From Hyaloscypha bicolor E (Eukaryota > Ascomycota > Leotiomycetes > Helotiales > Hyaloscyphaceae), in assembly GCF_002865645.1 (NCBI RefSeq), contig NW_020194644.1, forward strand, positions 569,734 through 633,733: 64,000 nucleotides of DNA. The letters run 5' to 3'. A program made the position numbers and the translations under genes. The notes under the pieces are model-generated. The model saw nothing but the letters and a program-made list of their open reading frames with translations, ran no database searches and was not told the DNA's origin. Shown here piece by piece: positions 1 to 13,429 of this stretch (position 1 is its first letter; every line of letters starts with the position of its first letter).

Positions 1-3000
1 TAACTTAATATAGAAGAATTATTTTTTCCCCTTATTTATAAGACCCTTATATAGCTAGCTTAAGCTAAAGTCTATATAAAGCTAGATATTTAATAAGTAT
101 TTTATTAGATCTAAATAGACTTAGAATTAGAAGAACTTATAATATTTTATATAAGATATAGGGCCTATAAATATAAAGTCTTTTAGGAAGGCCTAACTAA
201 TAGCCCTACTATATATTAGAAATATATAAATAATATTTTCTTTAATTATCTTAATATTTTTTATATAGCTTACTTAAATAATATTCTAATTTATTTAGAT
301 AATTCCCTAGAATATAAAAACTATATATAAAAGGTTTTTTAGTAATTATAGAATACTAGCCTCTAAATAGATATTAAGAAATTAGAGTTTAAGGTTACTT
401 ATATAAAATACCTAGGCTTTATTATCTTTACTAGAGATATTAAAATAGACCTAAATAAGATAGTAGTTATTAAGAACTAGTAATTACTAAAGATAGTTAA
501 AGAAATATAAGGCTTTTTGGGTTTTTATAACTTTTATTAGTATTTTATTATAAAATATAGTCATATAATAAAGCCTCTAATAGTTCTAATATATAAGAGA
601 ATTCCGTTTAAGTAAATAGACTAGTATTAAGAAGGTTTTACTAAGTTAAAGTAAGCTATACTTTTAGTACTAATTCTATATTACTATAACCCGAACCTTT
701 TTATTATAGTTAAGACGAATATATTAAATAGAGTTATAGCCAGTATTTTCTTATAATAAGACCCCTAGATAGGACTCTAATATCCGGTAATATTTTTCTC
801 TAAGATTATATAGTTAGTAAAGCTAAACTATAATATTTATAATAAAGAAATACTTGCTATTATTCTTTTCTTAATTAAATAGCAAGCGGAACTAGAAGGC
901 CTATAGGAGGCACTCTTTATAATTTACTTAGACTATTAAGCTCTCGAATACTTTATAACTATAAAGAAGCTTTTAATAAAACAAGCTCGCTAGGTAAAAT
1001 ACTTTTCCCGCTATTATTTTAAGCTTATATATTAGGCAGGCAAGTTAAATAAATAAGCAGATACTTTAAATAGGAAGTATAAGGATATAGCTATCTAGGA
1101 TAAGGTAATAGTAGCCTACCGGACCCAAATTCTCCTCTTATAATAAAAGATTAATAATAATATTATACGGGATTTCTAATTAGCCCTAATTAAGGCCTTA
1201 GTAAGCCTGGCTTAGAAAGAAACCTAGTATAATAGTATCTAGCTAGTAAATAAGCTATTAAGCAAGAACCGAGAGTTACTAGAGCTAGAAAAGTTATAGG
1301 GCAAGGCAAGAAACAAAAAGAAAGGTACTTGAATATTATAAGATAGCCTTCTTTTATAATATAGCAAACTATTTATATCTAATAATATAATAATATCCGA
1401 GATATTCTTATATATTACCCTTATTTAGGAAGTATATATATAGCCCCTAATAGGATACCTAGGATAAGCCAAGCTTTAATAGCTTCTTTAGGCCTATTAC
1501 TACTAGTTAGGCCAAGATATAAATATTAATTAGTATAGGAATAACTATTATACCTGCTAATAATCCTATATTTCTAGAAACAAAAAGCTAAGGCTCTTAT
1601 ATCCGTTACTAGTCCCTAACTGCCTCTAGTAATATATATTAGTAGATTTCAAGAAATGCCTAGAAAATAGAAATAAGTATAATATAATAGTAATTTTTAT
1701 TAATTATCTAAGCAAGTGCCCTATTATAATTCCTGTCCGAAATATAGTAATAGCTAAAGAGTTAGTATTTCTATTTCTTATCTATATAGTTTACTAAATT
1801 AGTATCCCGAAGACTATAGTATCTAATTAAGACCCCTAGTTCATATTTAGATTTCTGGAGCAAGTTCTATAAATATATTAGTATAAAGCTTAAGTTATTA
1901 ACTATTAATTATCCCTAAACTAATAGCCAGATAGAGATTATTAACTAGTACTTTAACTAATAGCTATATCCTTATATAAATTACTACTAGGATAATTAGA
2001 ACAAATAGGTAATAATAATTAATTACTAGTAGGTAGCTCTAGTTTATAAGACTATAGGCTAATTCCTGTTCTTTATAGAAAAGGGCTATAAACCGCAGAT
2101 ATTATTTAACTAGAAAACTCAAGTATAATTAGATATCCCAAAGGAAAAGTTAAATAGATAAGAGGCAAAGGCCCTAGTAATACGGCTTTATAAATTATAG
2201 TAAAAGATATAGAAGAATATAATATAAGTATAAGAATATTATACTACTCAAGCTAATAAATACTACTAACTAATAGATTTTAGAATAAGAAATAAGATAT
2301 AGATTACTACTAAGTACTAGAAAAATAATTATTCGAGCCATAAGCTAGCTTACTAAATAGAAGAACCATATAAAATCCTGGAATAAGTAAGATATTTCTT
2401 TAGGCTTAAGCTTCCGGAATTAATAAGAATATATCCGGTATTTTATATAAAGAAGTTATATAAAGACCTAAATAATTCCTTTTCCGGATAAGTAAATCCG
2501 GAGCCTCTACTATTAGAACTATAAGACGGGGAAATAAAGTACGAAGTTTAAGAAGTACAAGTAATAAAACTACTTTATAGGAAGCTAAAGTACTAAGTCT
2601 AGTAGAAAGAATAGAACCCAGATCCAGAATAGTATCCTGCTTCCTTATTAAGTAATAGTATCCTAGCTTTTTAGAGCTTTTATAATAAGAATCCCAAATA
2701 GCTAGGATTATCCCAGAATCTCTTCTATTAGTTAGACTATATTAAGAATAATATATTACCGGAATTATATAATATAACGGAAATTTTTTAAAGTTATATA
2801 TAAAAGGCCCTGGCCTTTAATATATAACTTATAACTTGGAAATTTAATAGGGACTTTTAAAGCTCAGGGATAAGCTTACTTTAAGAGAGGGAGTAATATT
2901 ATAGTTATTATAATATATAATACTAGTAGGAATTAGACTAGAGCTAGAGAGATATCTGGTATCTAAATGAGGTATTTATAGTTACCTAATTATTATACGT

Positions 3001-3156
3001 GACCCCGAGCTTAAGCTAGTATATGGGCCCGTATATAGCTTGCAATTATTTAGATTCGAGGCCCTTTCGAGATCTTTTTTTTTCTTTAGCTTTAAATTAT
3101 TAAAATAAAGATAGTCTAATTACGCTTTCTAGGCCCTAGATCTTGTATTCGTAATA
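1..3156 (+). mobile_element. Ty3/gypsy chromovirus, 3' part, RIP-degraded
   Basis: The window opens inside the pol region of an LTR retrotransposon. Around 380-620 a frame reads the end of reverse transcriptase (KYLGFII, then GFLGFYNFY), about 670-960 reads RNase H (a YNKEILAI-like box near 835), about 1500-2050 reads integrase, and 2530-2670 reads a chromodomain (a KLKYQV-W-type core followed by DPE-YPAS). Stop codons are frequent and sit where CAA, CAG or TGG would be expected, as RIP produces. A purine-rich tract near 2884-2892 precedes the 3' LTR. The order RT, RNase H, integrase, chromodomain identifies a chromovirus. It cannot encode protein. Its 5' part lies outside the window. Confidence 0.85.
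2900..3156 (+). repeat. 3' LTR of the first gypsy element
   Basis: This stretch follows the polypurine tract and ends in a block (aggccctagatcttgtattc, then gtaata) that resembles the end of both LTRs of the gypsy element at 6735-13429. The copia sequence starts immediately after 3156, so this LTR marks the edge of an insertion. The start is set by analogy with the other element and may be a few bases off. Confidence 0.65.
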
Positions 3157-5300
3157 CCTAGCTTATTTATATTAGCTAAGCTAAATAGAAATAAAGTCTT
3201 TATAGGTATAATATAGAATTATATTTGCCTAATTAGTATTCTTACTATTATAGATCTAATAAAGAATATAGATTTAATATTAAACTAGATATTAACTTAA
3301 TCTTTAGTAGTTTTATTAAGTTTAATACTATTATTAGTTTACTATAAAGCTTAAAATTAGTTAGAACTAGTAATTAAGAATTTAAAAGCTCTAGTATTAA
3401 TTATAATTCTATAAAAGTAGTAAGTATTATATCTTAATATATTATTAATTATAAATATCTAGGCATTTTCTATTTATTTAATAGGCTCTAAGATATAGTT
3501 TTTGCCGATTATCTAGTATATAAGGGAAAGAGATATAAGGTTATTTATAAGAGTATTAGTTATGGGAATAATAGAAGCGGGGGCTATAGAAGTAGCTAGA
3601 AAGCTCTTAATAGAAATAAAGTAAAAATTAGAGTAATATTTCTTTCTTTTATTTATTTCCGCTAGTAAGACTTTAAAAGCATTACCTACTAGTTTATTCT
3701 TATTATTTTTATTATTCTTTTCTTCTTTAAATTCGGTAATATATTATATATAAGTATTACTAAAGTATTTATTAAAGTTATAGGTATTTCGGGATCTAAA
3801 TTAGTAAATATTTCTATTCTTAAATCAAGCCTTCTTAGCCTCTTATTTCTCTAGTATATGCTTCTATAAGTAGTATTTAGGTCTCTTATATATAAAACAT
3901 AACTTCGGGATATAATTATTATAATTATAAGGCTTAAAGTAGTTATTACGGGTTCTAAAGTTATGGCTAGGTTCGTATTAATAATTTCCGGACAGGTAGT
4001 AGTTTAAAGGATTTTAAGAATAGTATTATTAATTAGTAAAAAGGATTTCGGTATTAATTTATTATTTCTTCTTATAAGTAGTAATAGATAATTAGAGCTT
4101 ATTAATAAGTTAGCCAAGATTAAGAGAAGAATCCGAGACTATATATTAGTATACTAGTATACCTTAATAAGAGATAATAATCTTATTATATAGGAATTTA
4201 GTATTTTATAAGGCAGGTACTAGTCTATATTATAATTTATATAGGTTATTAATTAATAACTAGACGAGCTTAAACGTTATCTTTTTAGGATATTAAGCTA
4301 TTATAATTATTATTATAATAGTATTTTACTTGTCTAAGTTTTAATATTAGAAACCAGGGCCTTTAAAAAAGCTATAAATATTTATATAGGCCTTTTTATA
4401 TATATATTAAGAGAGCTAGTTATTATAAAAGTAATCTTATACTAGTTCCTTTAATATAGTAGGAAAAGCTCTTACTAATACCTTTTATAGAAGCTCTATA
4501 TATTAGTAGATATTAAGGAAGATAGCGAGTTTTTAGTTAAAACTATTATTAGTTTTATTATATTTCTGTATTTTAGTATATATTTTTACTATTTCTCTAA
4601 TTAGCTTTATAGTAAGAGGGCTAGCTAAAGGGCTATTTAAAGGTAGTAAAAGTAGTAAAAGTAGTAAAAATCTGTTATTACTAGCTCTTTGCGGTCCGGT
4701 ACTAGCAGGAGTAATTATAGGTAATAAAGGAATATAAGTAATAATTAGTTTAGTTTATTAATTTCTTGTAATACTATTATTAAGGGATATATATAATAAG
4801 GTAATAGGGCCTATATTAAGGTCTAGTCTAGTAGTAATAATATTAGCTATAGTCTAGGTATATTGCTTTTCTTCCTGAATAGTATTAATTAAGAATTATA
4901 TAATAGTAAGTCCCTTATTATTTTATTTAATATAAATGCCGCTATATTATAAAGTAGCTTGTAATTTATATAGTATGTATTAATCTAGATAATTAAGTGC
5001 TCTGAGGTCGAAATTACTGAAATCCTCCTTAAATAATTCCCAGAGATTATTATTAGTTAATTTCTTTATCTTATATTGGAATAGTCTAGTATTGAGGTAG
5101 TCCAGGACTTCCTTATTATTATAGGTAATTAGGTTAATACTACCTTTTTACTTCTTTACCTGCGTGTATTTATCCCATGGTTCCGCTATACCAAATCTCT
5201 AGGGCCAAGCCTTTCTTAATGTGTATATGTGATTTATAGCAGGAGAGGTTTGAAGGTAAGGTAGTTTGTAATAAGTTCGTGGAAAGGGTTTGGTAGTAAA

Positions 5301-5399
5301 GGTATCTAGATACCTGGTTTAGATACTAGATACCTAGTTTAGATGCCGGGTTGAGATACCAGATGCCTGGTTTAGATGCCAGATATCCCAGATACCTAG
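5301..5399. repeat. Short tandem repeat in copia leader
   Basis: About five imperfect copies of a unit of roughly 20-24 bases built on agatacctggttt / agatgcctggttt lie in the leader between gag and the 5' LTR. The copies differ by C/T and A/G changes. No coding potential is evident. Confidence 0.75.
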
Positions 5400-5999
5400 A
5401 AATATTAAGGGTATTAAAGTAAATATTTTGCTCTTAAATATTTTGTCTGTAACGAGAAATTTAGGAAGTAAAATATTATGATTCCGGGAGGGCCTAAAGC
5501 TTAAAGAACTTGATTTAATAGGAAAATCAAAGTAGTAGTTAAAGAGCTTTAAGGGCATATATTCCGGAGAGAGTATTCTATAGATATAGGTATTATATAA
5601 GTGGAAAAAATAGGTTCTAAGAAAATAGTCTTGAGGCCAAAAGAAGTTGGTTTTAAAGAATAGTAGATAGTTAAATAAATAAATAGTTAAATAGCTAATT
5701 GCTTATTAATTAGCAAGAACTAGAGTCTTTTCTTTTAGGTTACTGGATATTTTATAGAATTAATGAGTAATTCCCCCCTTTAATAGAGTAGTTATTAGTT
5801 CTTGGTAAGAGCTAGCTATTTTCTTCTTTAGGCTACCAGATACTTCGTGAAGTTAATAGGTAATTCCCTCCTTTAATATAGACTAGTTTAATTTTTACTA
5901 TAGGCTACCGGATACTTCTTTAGCTCAAAAGATTCTATTCTCTAATCTATATATATAAATAGACCTTGTTCTAATCTAAATATAAACTAATTAGTATTA

Positions 6000-6303
6000 G
6001 TTTACTAGTAATATATAGTACTATTATATATTCGTGAAATACTATTTATATAAGGTTAGTAAAGTTATTATTTAGAAGTAGAAATTATAGTATTATAATA
6101 TTAATATGCGATCCCTAAATCTACTAAGCCTAAAGGGGTCTAGTTTACTAGTCGAGTTACTAATGAGACGCAAGGTCATATAACTATATCCCGTATCTTA
6201 TATTTTATTATTTATATTCTATTACCTATATCCTATTACTTATGTCCCGTATCCCGTATCCCGTAACTATATACGTGACTCCCAAAGAAATAGCTATACT
6301 AAT
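6000..6303 (-). repeat. 5' LTR of minus-strand copia copy
   Basis: Reverse complement of the copia LTRs at 14663 and 27751, recognisable by a conserved stretch (ccctaaatctactaagcc near 6113) and the start tttactagtaat. It contains several cccgtat-type short repeats at about 6185-6265 that the other copies lack or have lost, so it is slightly longer. Confidence 0.75.
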
Positions 6304-6734
6304 ATATATAAAATAAAAAAAGTATTTATATTTATAAAAAATTCGAAATTATTATATATTTCTTAATTAAATTAATTTATATAACTAGATTTACTATTAA
6401 ATTTACTTATTATATAGCTAGCTTTAATAACTATTAAAACTATATTATAAAAGCTTCTTATAGCTATTAAAAGGATTTATATAGTTATTTATTTAATTAA
6501 TTAATTATTAGAAGTTTTATTTCTAAATCTTTATATAATAAAGGAATTTAATAGATTCCTTTTTTTAAATTAGGCTTAAAAAAGCCTAAATAATTTCTAA
6601 TACTAATTAATTAAGTTAATACTTTAGTTTTTATATATAATTTCAAGTATTTCTTATTATTAGCTTTTATATATTTTAAAGTTTTATTAAGGTATTAGCT
6701 TTATAAATAGTTTTAAATAAAATTTATTTATTAT
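6304..6734. other. AT-rich spacer, unassigned
   Basis: About 430 bases of very AT-rich sequence between the copia LTR and the gypsy LTR. Stretches resemble degraded transposon coding sequence, but I could not place them in a family, and no open frame survives. Confidence 0.5.
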
Positions 6735-7005
6735 TATAATTCCCAGATATCCGGTATCTGAGATATCTTACTAGATACTAGATATCTCCTAAATATACCT
6801 AATATGGCCGCCTTATTAGGGAAGTATATTTAGAATATACTAGAGATATTTAGAAAGCTAAGTTCTTTTGGAACTAGTATATTATAAGATATATATATTC
6901 TTTTATAACTTCCTGTATTCTAGTTTTCTCTTTCTTAGCTTTAAATTATCTTTATAAAGGACCTTTTACCTTACTTTCCAAGCCCTAAATATTATACCCG
7001 TAATA
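6735..7005 (+). repeat. 5' LTR of full-length gypsy element
   Basis: 271 bases aligned end to end with 13159-13429. Shared landmarks are tctgagatatcttactagat, aatatggccgc and tttccaagccctaaat. Differences between the two are mostly C/T and G/A, as expected if RIP acted on both copies after insertion. Confidence 0.85.
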
Positions 7006-10000
7006 ATATTTAAAGCTTACTTCCTTTAATCCTATAGAGGATTTTAAATAAACTAATTCAGAACTATTAGTAATATAGGTATTACTAAAATAATAGAACC
7101 TCAGAAATATAAGTAATAAATTCTAGAATAATAAAAGTAAAAAGCTTTAGAACCCTTAGAGAAATTAGGTATTTATATCTTTATAAATATATACTAGTAG
7201 TATATTAGAAATCTTTTTTCCGAAAACCCGAAAATCAAAGAACCTTAAATAAAAGCTATTCTTTAACCAAGTTCTAAAGTAATAAGTACTTATAGGCTAG
7301 TAATCTGACTACTATTCTTAAGCCCTATCCTATAACCTTATAGGCCCTATATATATACCGGTAATAAGATTACTAGGGAGAATATAATAAAGAAAAAGTA
7401 TAATAGATTAATTTCTTAGGATATTATATGACTAGAAATTATATTAACTTTTACTAAGGCTTCTAGTAAAGCTCCTACTAGTTCAGGTTATTTCATTAGT
7501 AGCCCTTCCCGAACCAAATATCCCGTTAGTATTCCTAAAGAATTTATAAATAAGTTTATAGAAATAGAATTCTTTACTTTTATTATAAAGCTTCTAGAAA
7601 CCAAAGACTATATTATTACCGGAAAGTTATATAAATAGACTAAGGAACCTAATATCTTATTCTCAGATATTAAGAAAGAGCTATTAGGAGAATATTTAAA
7701 GAACTATTTTATATAAGAATATCTATAGTTATAATAAAGCTATTCTCGAGAATACTAAACTCTATAATATTAAGCTCAAGAATAATATTAAATACTATAT
7801 AGCTATAGTAAATCGGTTTATAATAGCTTTAATTATTTCTATTTTACCTATTCCGGCTATTTCGAATTTCTTTTAAAAAAATTCTGAACTATTTCCTGCT
7901 TATTCTCGTCCAAGATCTCTTATATTTTATATTTCCTTTAGAGATACTAGAATTACTAAGCTCCTAGATCTAACTCTTTTTATTAAAGATTATACTATCT
8001 TTAATAACTAGCTAGTTCAGATTAAGAATAAACTATAAGGAAGTATTAATTTATATTTCTTAGAGAATCTTAAGATTATTTATATTTCTAGTAGATTTAC
8101 TAGTAATACTCTTACCCTAACTAATTCTTATATAGATAAAAATAGTTCGAATTAGTACTATTAGCTCTTAGAGTTCTATTTCTATTTAAAGAAGCTATAT
8201 TCTAACTCTAATAAGATATAGAATACTTATTATAATTTTAGTAAGCTTTAAATATATTCTAGTTAAGTATTTCAGAAGTTCTATATTTTCTTTTTATAAT
8301 TATTTATAGAAAGTAGTATTAGTTTTTAAAATATTAAATATAAACTAAATAAGAAGCTTTTACTAAAGCTTTAGGAATTAGTATATATATACTATAATAA
8401 TTCTTCTATTAATACTACTTACTTTACTTAGTACTATATTACTAATAATTAATAGATTAAGGCTATATATAAGAAGACTAAGAAATATAAGAAGATAGGA
8501 ACTATTCTAGTCAAGTTTATTTCTGGTATTATATTTCCGTATATTTCTAAGAAATATACTCCTAAGAAGAAGCCTAAAAAACCTATATTAACTATTTTTA
8601 TTAAGTATATACTCTCTTATAAGTATATGTAATATTCTATAAAAACCAAGGATCTTTTAATTATTAAGTATTTTAATTATAATAAGTTTAGCTACTATAT
8701 TAGATACTATCTAATTCTATATAATAAGGAAACCAAGGTAGCTTTTTCTAGAATTAAGCCGGGCTTAGTTCCTATTTTACTGGAATATATTATTTTAGTA
8801 AAGTATTTAGAGAATTTAAGCTCTAATTCTGGTATAAAACCGGGAAATAAATATCCCTAAAAAAAGTCTTTATTTTAGGGGCTTATAATATGAATTTAAT
8901 AGAAATTAACTTAACTTATCTAATAGGAGGAAATACTCTTATAATATCCTATATTATTAGTATAAATAGATTAGAAATTAAGTCTTTTTTCCTTATTAAT
9001 ACTAGAGCTAATAATTATACTTTTATTAATATAAAGCTTATTTAGTTTATAAAGTAATTTTTAGGAATAGAACTATAATTCTTTTTCTTATCCTATATTA
9101 TATATGGTTTTAACGGAAAGCTAGCTAAGTTTACTAAGAAATATATAGAAGTCTTATTTCTAATTAATAAATAAAATATTAATATATCTATAATTATTCT
9201 AAATTTTAGAGATTATAATATTATTTTTAGTAGAAAATAAATAATATATATTAATATTCTAGTTAATTATAGAAGATATAGGTTTATATAGCTAAAAGAA
9301 TAAGCCTAAATCTATATAATTCGGTTATATTATTAGTATTTTATAATAATAGCTAGAGAAGTAACCTAATAAGAAATATTAAAAGAATATTAATTAATGA
9401 GATTCTATTATAAACTATTTCTAGAAATCTTTTATTCTAAAGTAATCTTTCTTCTTTTGAACTAATTAAAAGAAATTATATAAAACTATAGAAAAGAAGT
9501 TTTTATAGTCTAATTAAGATATAATACCTAAGTAAAAGCCAAAAAAGCAGAAAGAGGTCCTTAATAAAAAGCAAATATTAGACCTAGCTATTCTTATTTC
9601 TATAGTATTTAATTATATAACTAAGAGAAAAGATAATATTATTAGTTAAATCTCTATTTATAAGATTAATAAGAAGCTTAAAGCTCGGAAAAAAGAAGCT
9701 ATTCCTGGCCCAGAAAATTAATAACCGGGAGAAATAGAGCTTTAGTAGCTATAGAAGATATTATTCCCGGAATTTAAGAAATATATCTCTATTTTCTCTA
9801 AGAAGAAATCTAATATTCTTTTTTCCTATAAATTATATAATTATAAGATTTAGATTAAAGGCCTAAAAAGAACCGAAAGTATTAGATATTAATTCCTCTG
9901 GTAATAGTTTACTTAAGAGCTTCTAGAAATCAAGTATTTCTTAGAAAATAATCTAGCTAAGGGCTTTATTAAAGCTAGTTAGGCTTCCTTTATTTTACTA

Positions 10001-13000
10001 GTTCTTTTTATAAAGAAAGTAAACAAAGGTTTATATTTCTATATTAATTTCTACTATTTAAATAATATTACCCGGAAGAATTAATATTTCCTTTTACTTA
10101 TTAATAAAACTTTAAATTAATTATCTAAGGCCAAAATCTATACTAAATTAGATATTTACTAAGCTTTTTATTATATAGCTATAGACCTGGATTCTTAGGA
10201 GCTAATAATATTTCATACCTACTATAAAGTATATAAATATAATATCTTCTAGGAAGGCCTTATAAATAGCCCGGCTATATATTAATACTATATAAATAAT
10301 ATACTTTTTAAGTATTTAGATAAATTTTATATAATATATTTTAATAATATTCTTATTTATTTAGAGAACCTAGTAGAATATAAATAGTATATATAAAAAG
10401 TACTAGACTATTTATATCTTACTAGCCTCTAAATAAATATTAAGAAATCGGAATTTAAAGTTATATATATAAAATACTTAGGCTTTATTATTTCTATATC
10501 TAGTATTAAAATAAATTCTAATAAAATCAAAATAATATATAACTAGTAATTCCTAAAAATAGTTAAGGATATATAGTTCTTTCTTGGCTTCTATAACTTT
10601 TATAAATGCTTTATTAGAAAATATAGATAGATTACTAGATCTCTTATCTTATTTATAAAAAAGAGGATTTCCTTTAAGTAATCCGAATAATATTAAGAGA
10701 CTTTTATTTACCTAAAGAAAGCTATAATTTCTATTCTAGTTTTATAATACTATAATTCAGATCTGTCTATAATAGTAGAAATAAATATATCTAAAGAAAT
10801 AATTACTAGCCTATTTTCTTAATAAGACCCAGAAATAGACCTTTAGTATTTTATAGCTTATTTTTCCAAAACCATACTCCTAGTAAAGCTTAATTATAAT
10901 ATATATAATAAGGAAATACTTGCTATAGTATAAGTATTAAAGAAATAAAGAGCTAAGCTAGAGGGCCTTTAGGATATTTCTTTTAAGATCTATTCTAATT
11001 ATTATACTTTAAAATACTTTATAATTATTAAGAAGCTCTTTTTTTAATAAGCTAAATAGGCTAAATTCTTATTCTACTATTATTTTAAGCTTATATATTA
11101 TTCTAGAAAATAAAATAAATAAGTAGATATTTTATTATAAAAATAGAATAAAGTAAATACTTAGGGCCAGATTAAAGAAAAGCTATAAACTTAAATACTT
11201 TTCTCTAAAAATAAGATTAATCCGGAGATTATTTATAACTTGTAACTTATAGTAATACTTTATAAAATTGGCTTATTTAATCCGGAATTCGGTTCTAAAA
11301 ACCAAGTATATACTAAAGACTTTCTAAAAGAGAATATTTTTATTAGAGGTATAATTTCCCTGGAAAAAGATATTTTTTAGAAGCTTTACTAATAGACTCT
11401 GCTATAATAGCTTCTATAGAAGTACTATTAGGAGCTTCTATCGAGTATAGTAGTTTATAACTTATAGATAAGATCCTATAGAATAATTATATATTACCGG
11501 ATCTAGAGAAGCTATATATAATAGCCTAAGCTAAAAGTAATATCTAGATATTATAAGACGGCCTTCTTTTATATTATAAAAGATTTTATATTATAAAGAA
11601 CGAAATAATTCCTAAACTATCTTTATAAACTGCCCTAATTTATAAAGTATATAATAAATCTCTTTCTGGATATCCTAAATATATAAAGCTCTATTAGCTA
11701 TTAAAGAAATAATATTACTAGCTATCTATAAATAAGGATATTAATTAATATTATAGTAATTATTATATTTATAAGAGATTATATATATCTAGAAATAAGA
11801 AGCCTGGTTTGCTTTATTTCCTTCTAGTTCCTAATTACCCCTAGTAATATATTACTATAGATTTCAAGAGCTATCTAGAGAGCAAATCGGGCTATAATAT
11901 AATTATTATATTTATAAATTACTTATCTAAATACCTAATTATAATTCTAGTATAAGATATAATTATAGCTAAATAGCTAGTATTTCTATTTTTATTCTAT
12001 ATAATATATTAAGTAGGAATTCCAGAAATAATTATATTAGATTAGGGACCCTAATTTATATCCGATTTTTAGAGCGAATTCTATACGAGAATTAGTATAA
12101 AGCTTAAGCTTTCTATAGCTAATTATCTCCAAATAAATAGATAAACGGAGATTATTAATTAGTACTTTAATTAAAGATTATACTCATATATTAACTATTA
12201 CTAGAATAACTGGAATAAATAGGTTACTATAATCGATTATTAATAAGCCTCTCTTTAGTATAAAACTATTAGCTAGTCTCTATTTATAACTAAAAAAGGC
12301 TATAAGCCTCGTATTTCTCTGAACTAGAACTCTCTTATTAAAGCTAATTCATTTAAGGAAAAGCTAAATAGGAATAAAGTTAAAGTATTAGTAAATTAAT
12401 TATATGAATTATAGTAATTTACCTAAGGCTATATAGAATAAATATAGGAATAATATATAATATAAGCTAATAAGTACTACTATCTAATTAATTTCAAAGT
12501 CGGGAATAAAATATAAATTACTATAAAGTACTAGAAATCCGATTATCTAAACCGGAAGCTAGGGAACTAAATAGAGGGCCTATTTGAGATTCTAGAATAG
12601 TATAACTATTTATTTCTCCTAAAACTGCCGGAAACTATAAAGATATATCTAGTTTTTTATATAGAGAAGCTATAAAAAGATTCCCAGAATTCTTTACTAG
12701 GTTAAGTAAATCCGGAACTGCTTCTATTAATACTAGAGAATAGTAAATAAGAGTATAATATTAAACGGGTTATTATAGTTAAGCTAGTAAAAAATAGGCT
12801 AAAGTATAGAATTTAGTAGGTTAGTTAGGATAAAGATCTAGTATAGTATTTAGCTTTAGTACTAAGTAATAGTTCCCTGGTTTTATAGAATTTCTATAAT
12901 AATAATATTAATATACTAGGATCTTTATAAAACCTATAATACTAGCTAGATTATATAATAAATAATACTTATCCAGAATTATATAAAAATAATAATAAAC

Positions 13001-13158
13001 TCTTCTAGGTTATATAGTAAAGATACCGGCCTTTTATATATAATATCTATATTCGAGATACTAGTTTTATTTTAGGAAAAAGTATAATATAAAATTAGAT
13101 AGATTAATAGCTTTTATAAAGCTCGGAAATAAGCTTATTATAAAGAGAAAAGTAATAT

Positions 13159-13429
13159 TATAATTCCTAGATATTTAGTATCTGAGATATCTTACTAGAT
13201 ACTAGATACTTCCTAAATATATATAATATGGCCGCTTTACTAAGGAAGTATACTTGAAATATACTAGAGATATTTAGAAAACTAAGCCTCTTCGGGACTA
13301 GTATACTATAGGATATATATACTTCCCTATAGCCTCCTATATTCTAGTTTTCTATTTCTTAGCTTTAAATTGTCTTTATAAAGGACCTTCTATCTTGCTT
13401 TCCAAGCCCTAAATACCGTATTCGTAATA
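13159..13429 (+). repeat. 3' LTR of full-length gypsy element
   Basis: Partner of the LTR at 6735-7005, with the same length. It is preceded by a purine-rich tract (aaagagaaaagtaat at about 13142-13156) that would be the plus-strand priming site. Confidence 0.85.

Larger units (their letters stand above)
3157..6303 (-). mobile_element. Ty1/copia element, 5' half, RIP-degraded
   Basis: The sequence matches, in reverse complement, the copia element at 14663-28040. Reading the minus strand from high to low coordinates: an LTR (about 6000-6303), a leader with short repeats (about 5200-5990), gag (about 5170-3900, with a degraded Cys-His box near 3880-3930) and the GAG-pre-integrase region (about 3520-3160). 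Pol is missing because the gypsy element ending at 3156 abuts it, most simply by insertion. Stop codons replace CAA/CAG/TGG positions throughout. The gag N-terminal part is also shared with the short element at 30308-33175. Confidence 0.8.
6735..13429 (+). mobile_element. Full-length Ty3/gypsy chromovirus, RIP-degraded
   Basis: A complete LTR retrotransposon of about 6.7 kb, bounded by 271-bp LTRs. In order it holds gag (about 7300-8750) ending in a degraded CCHC knuckle (8661-8703, cysteine codons changed to tyrosine), an aspartic protease motif whose DTG/DSG is now NTR (about 8992-9010), reverse transcriptase (about 9900-10620; the YLDD box near 10345 now reads YFNN), RNase H (about 10700-11050), integrase with the D, D and E positions (about 11700-12300) and a chromodomain (12745-12860). 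Every frame is broken by stops at RIP-type positions. Flanking bases attat and tttat are compatible with a mutated 5-bp target duplication. It is dead, but structurally whole. Confidence 0.9.

Noticed and set aside
5334..5558. 74-codon minus-strand open frame in the copia leader
   Set aside because: Falls across a tandem repeat in a decayed retrotransposon leader; the repeat alone accounts for its open stretch.
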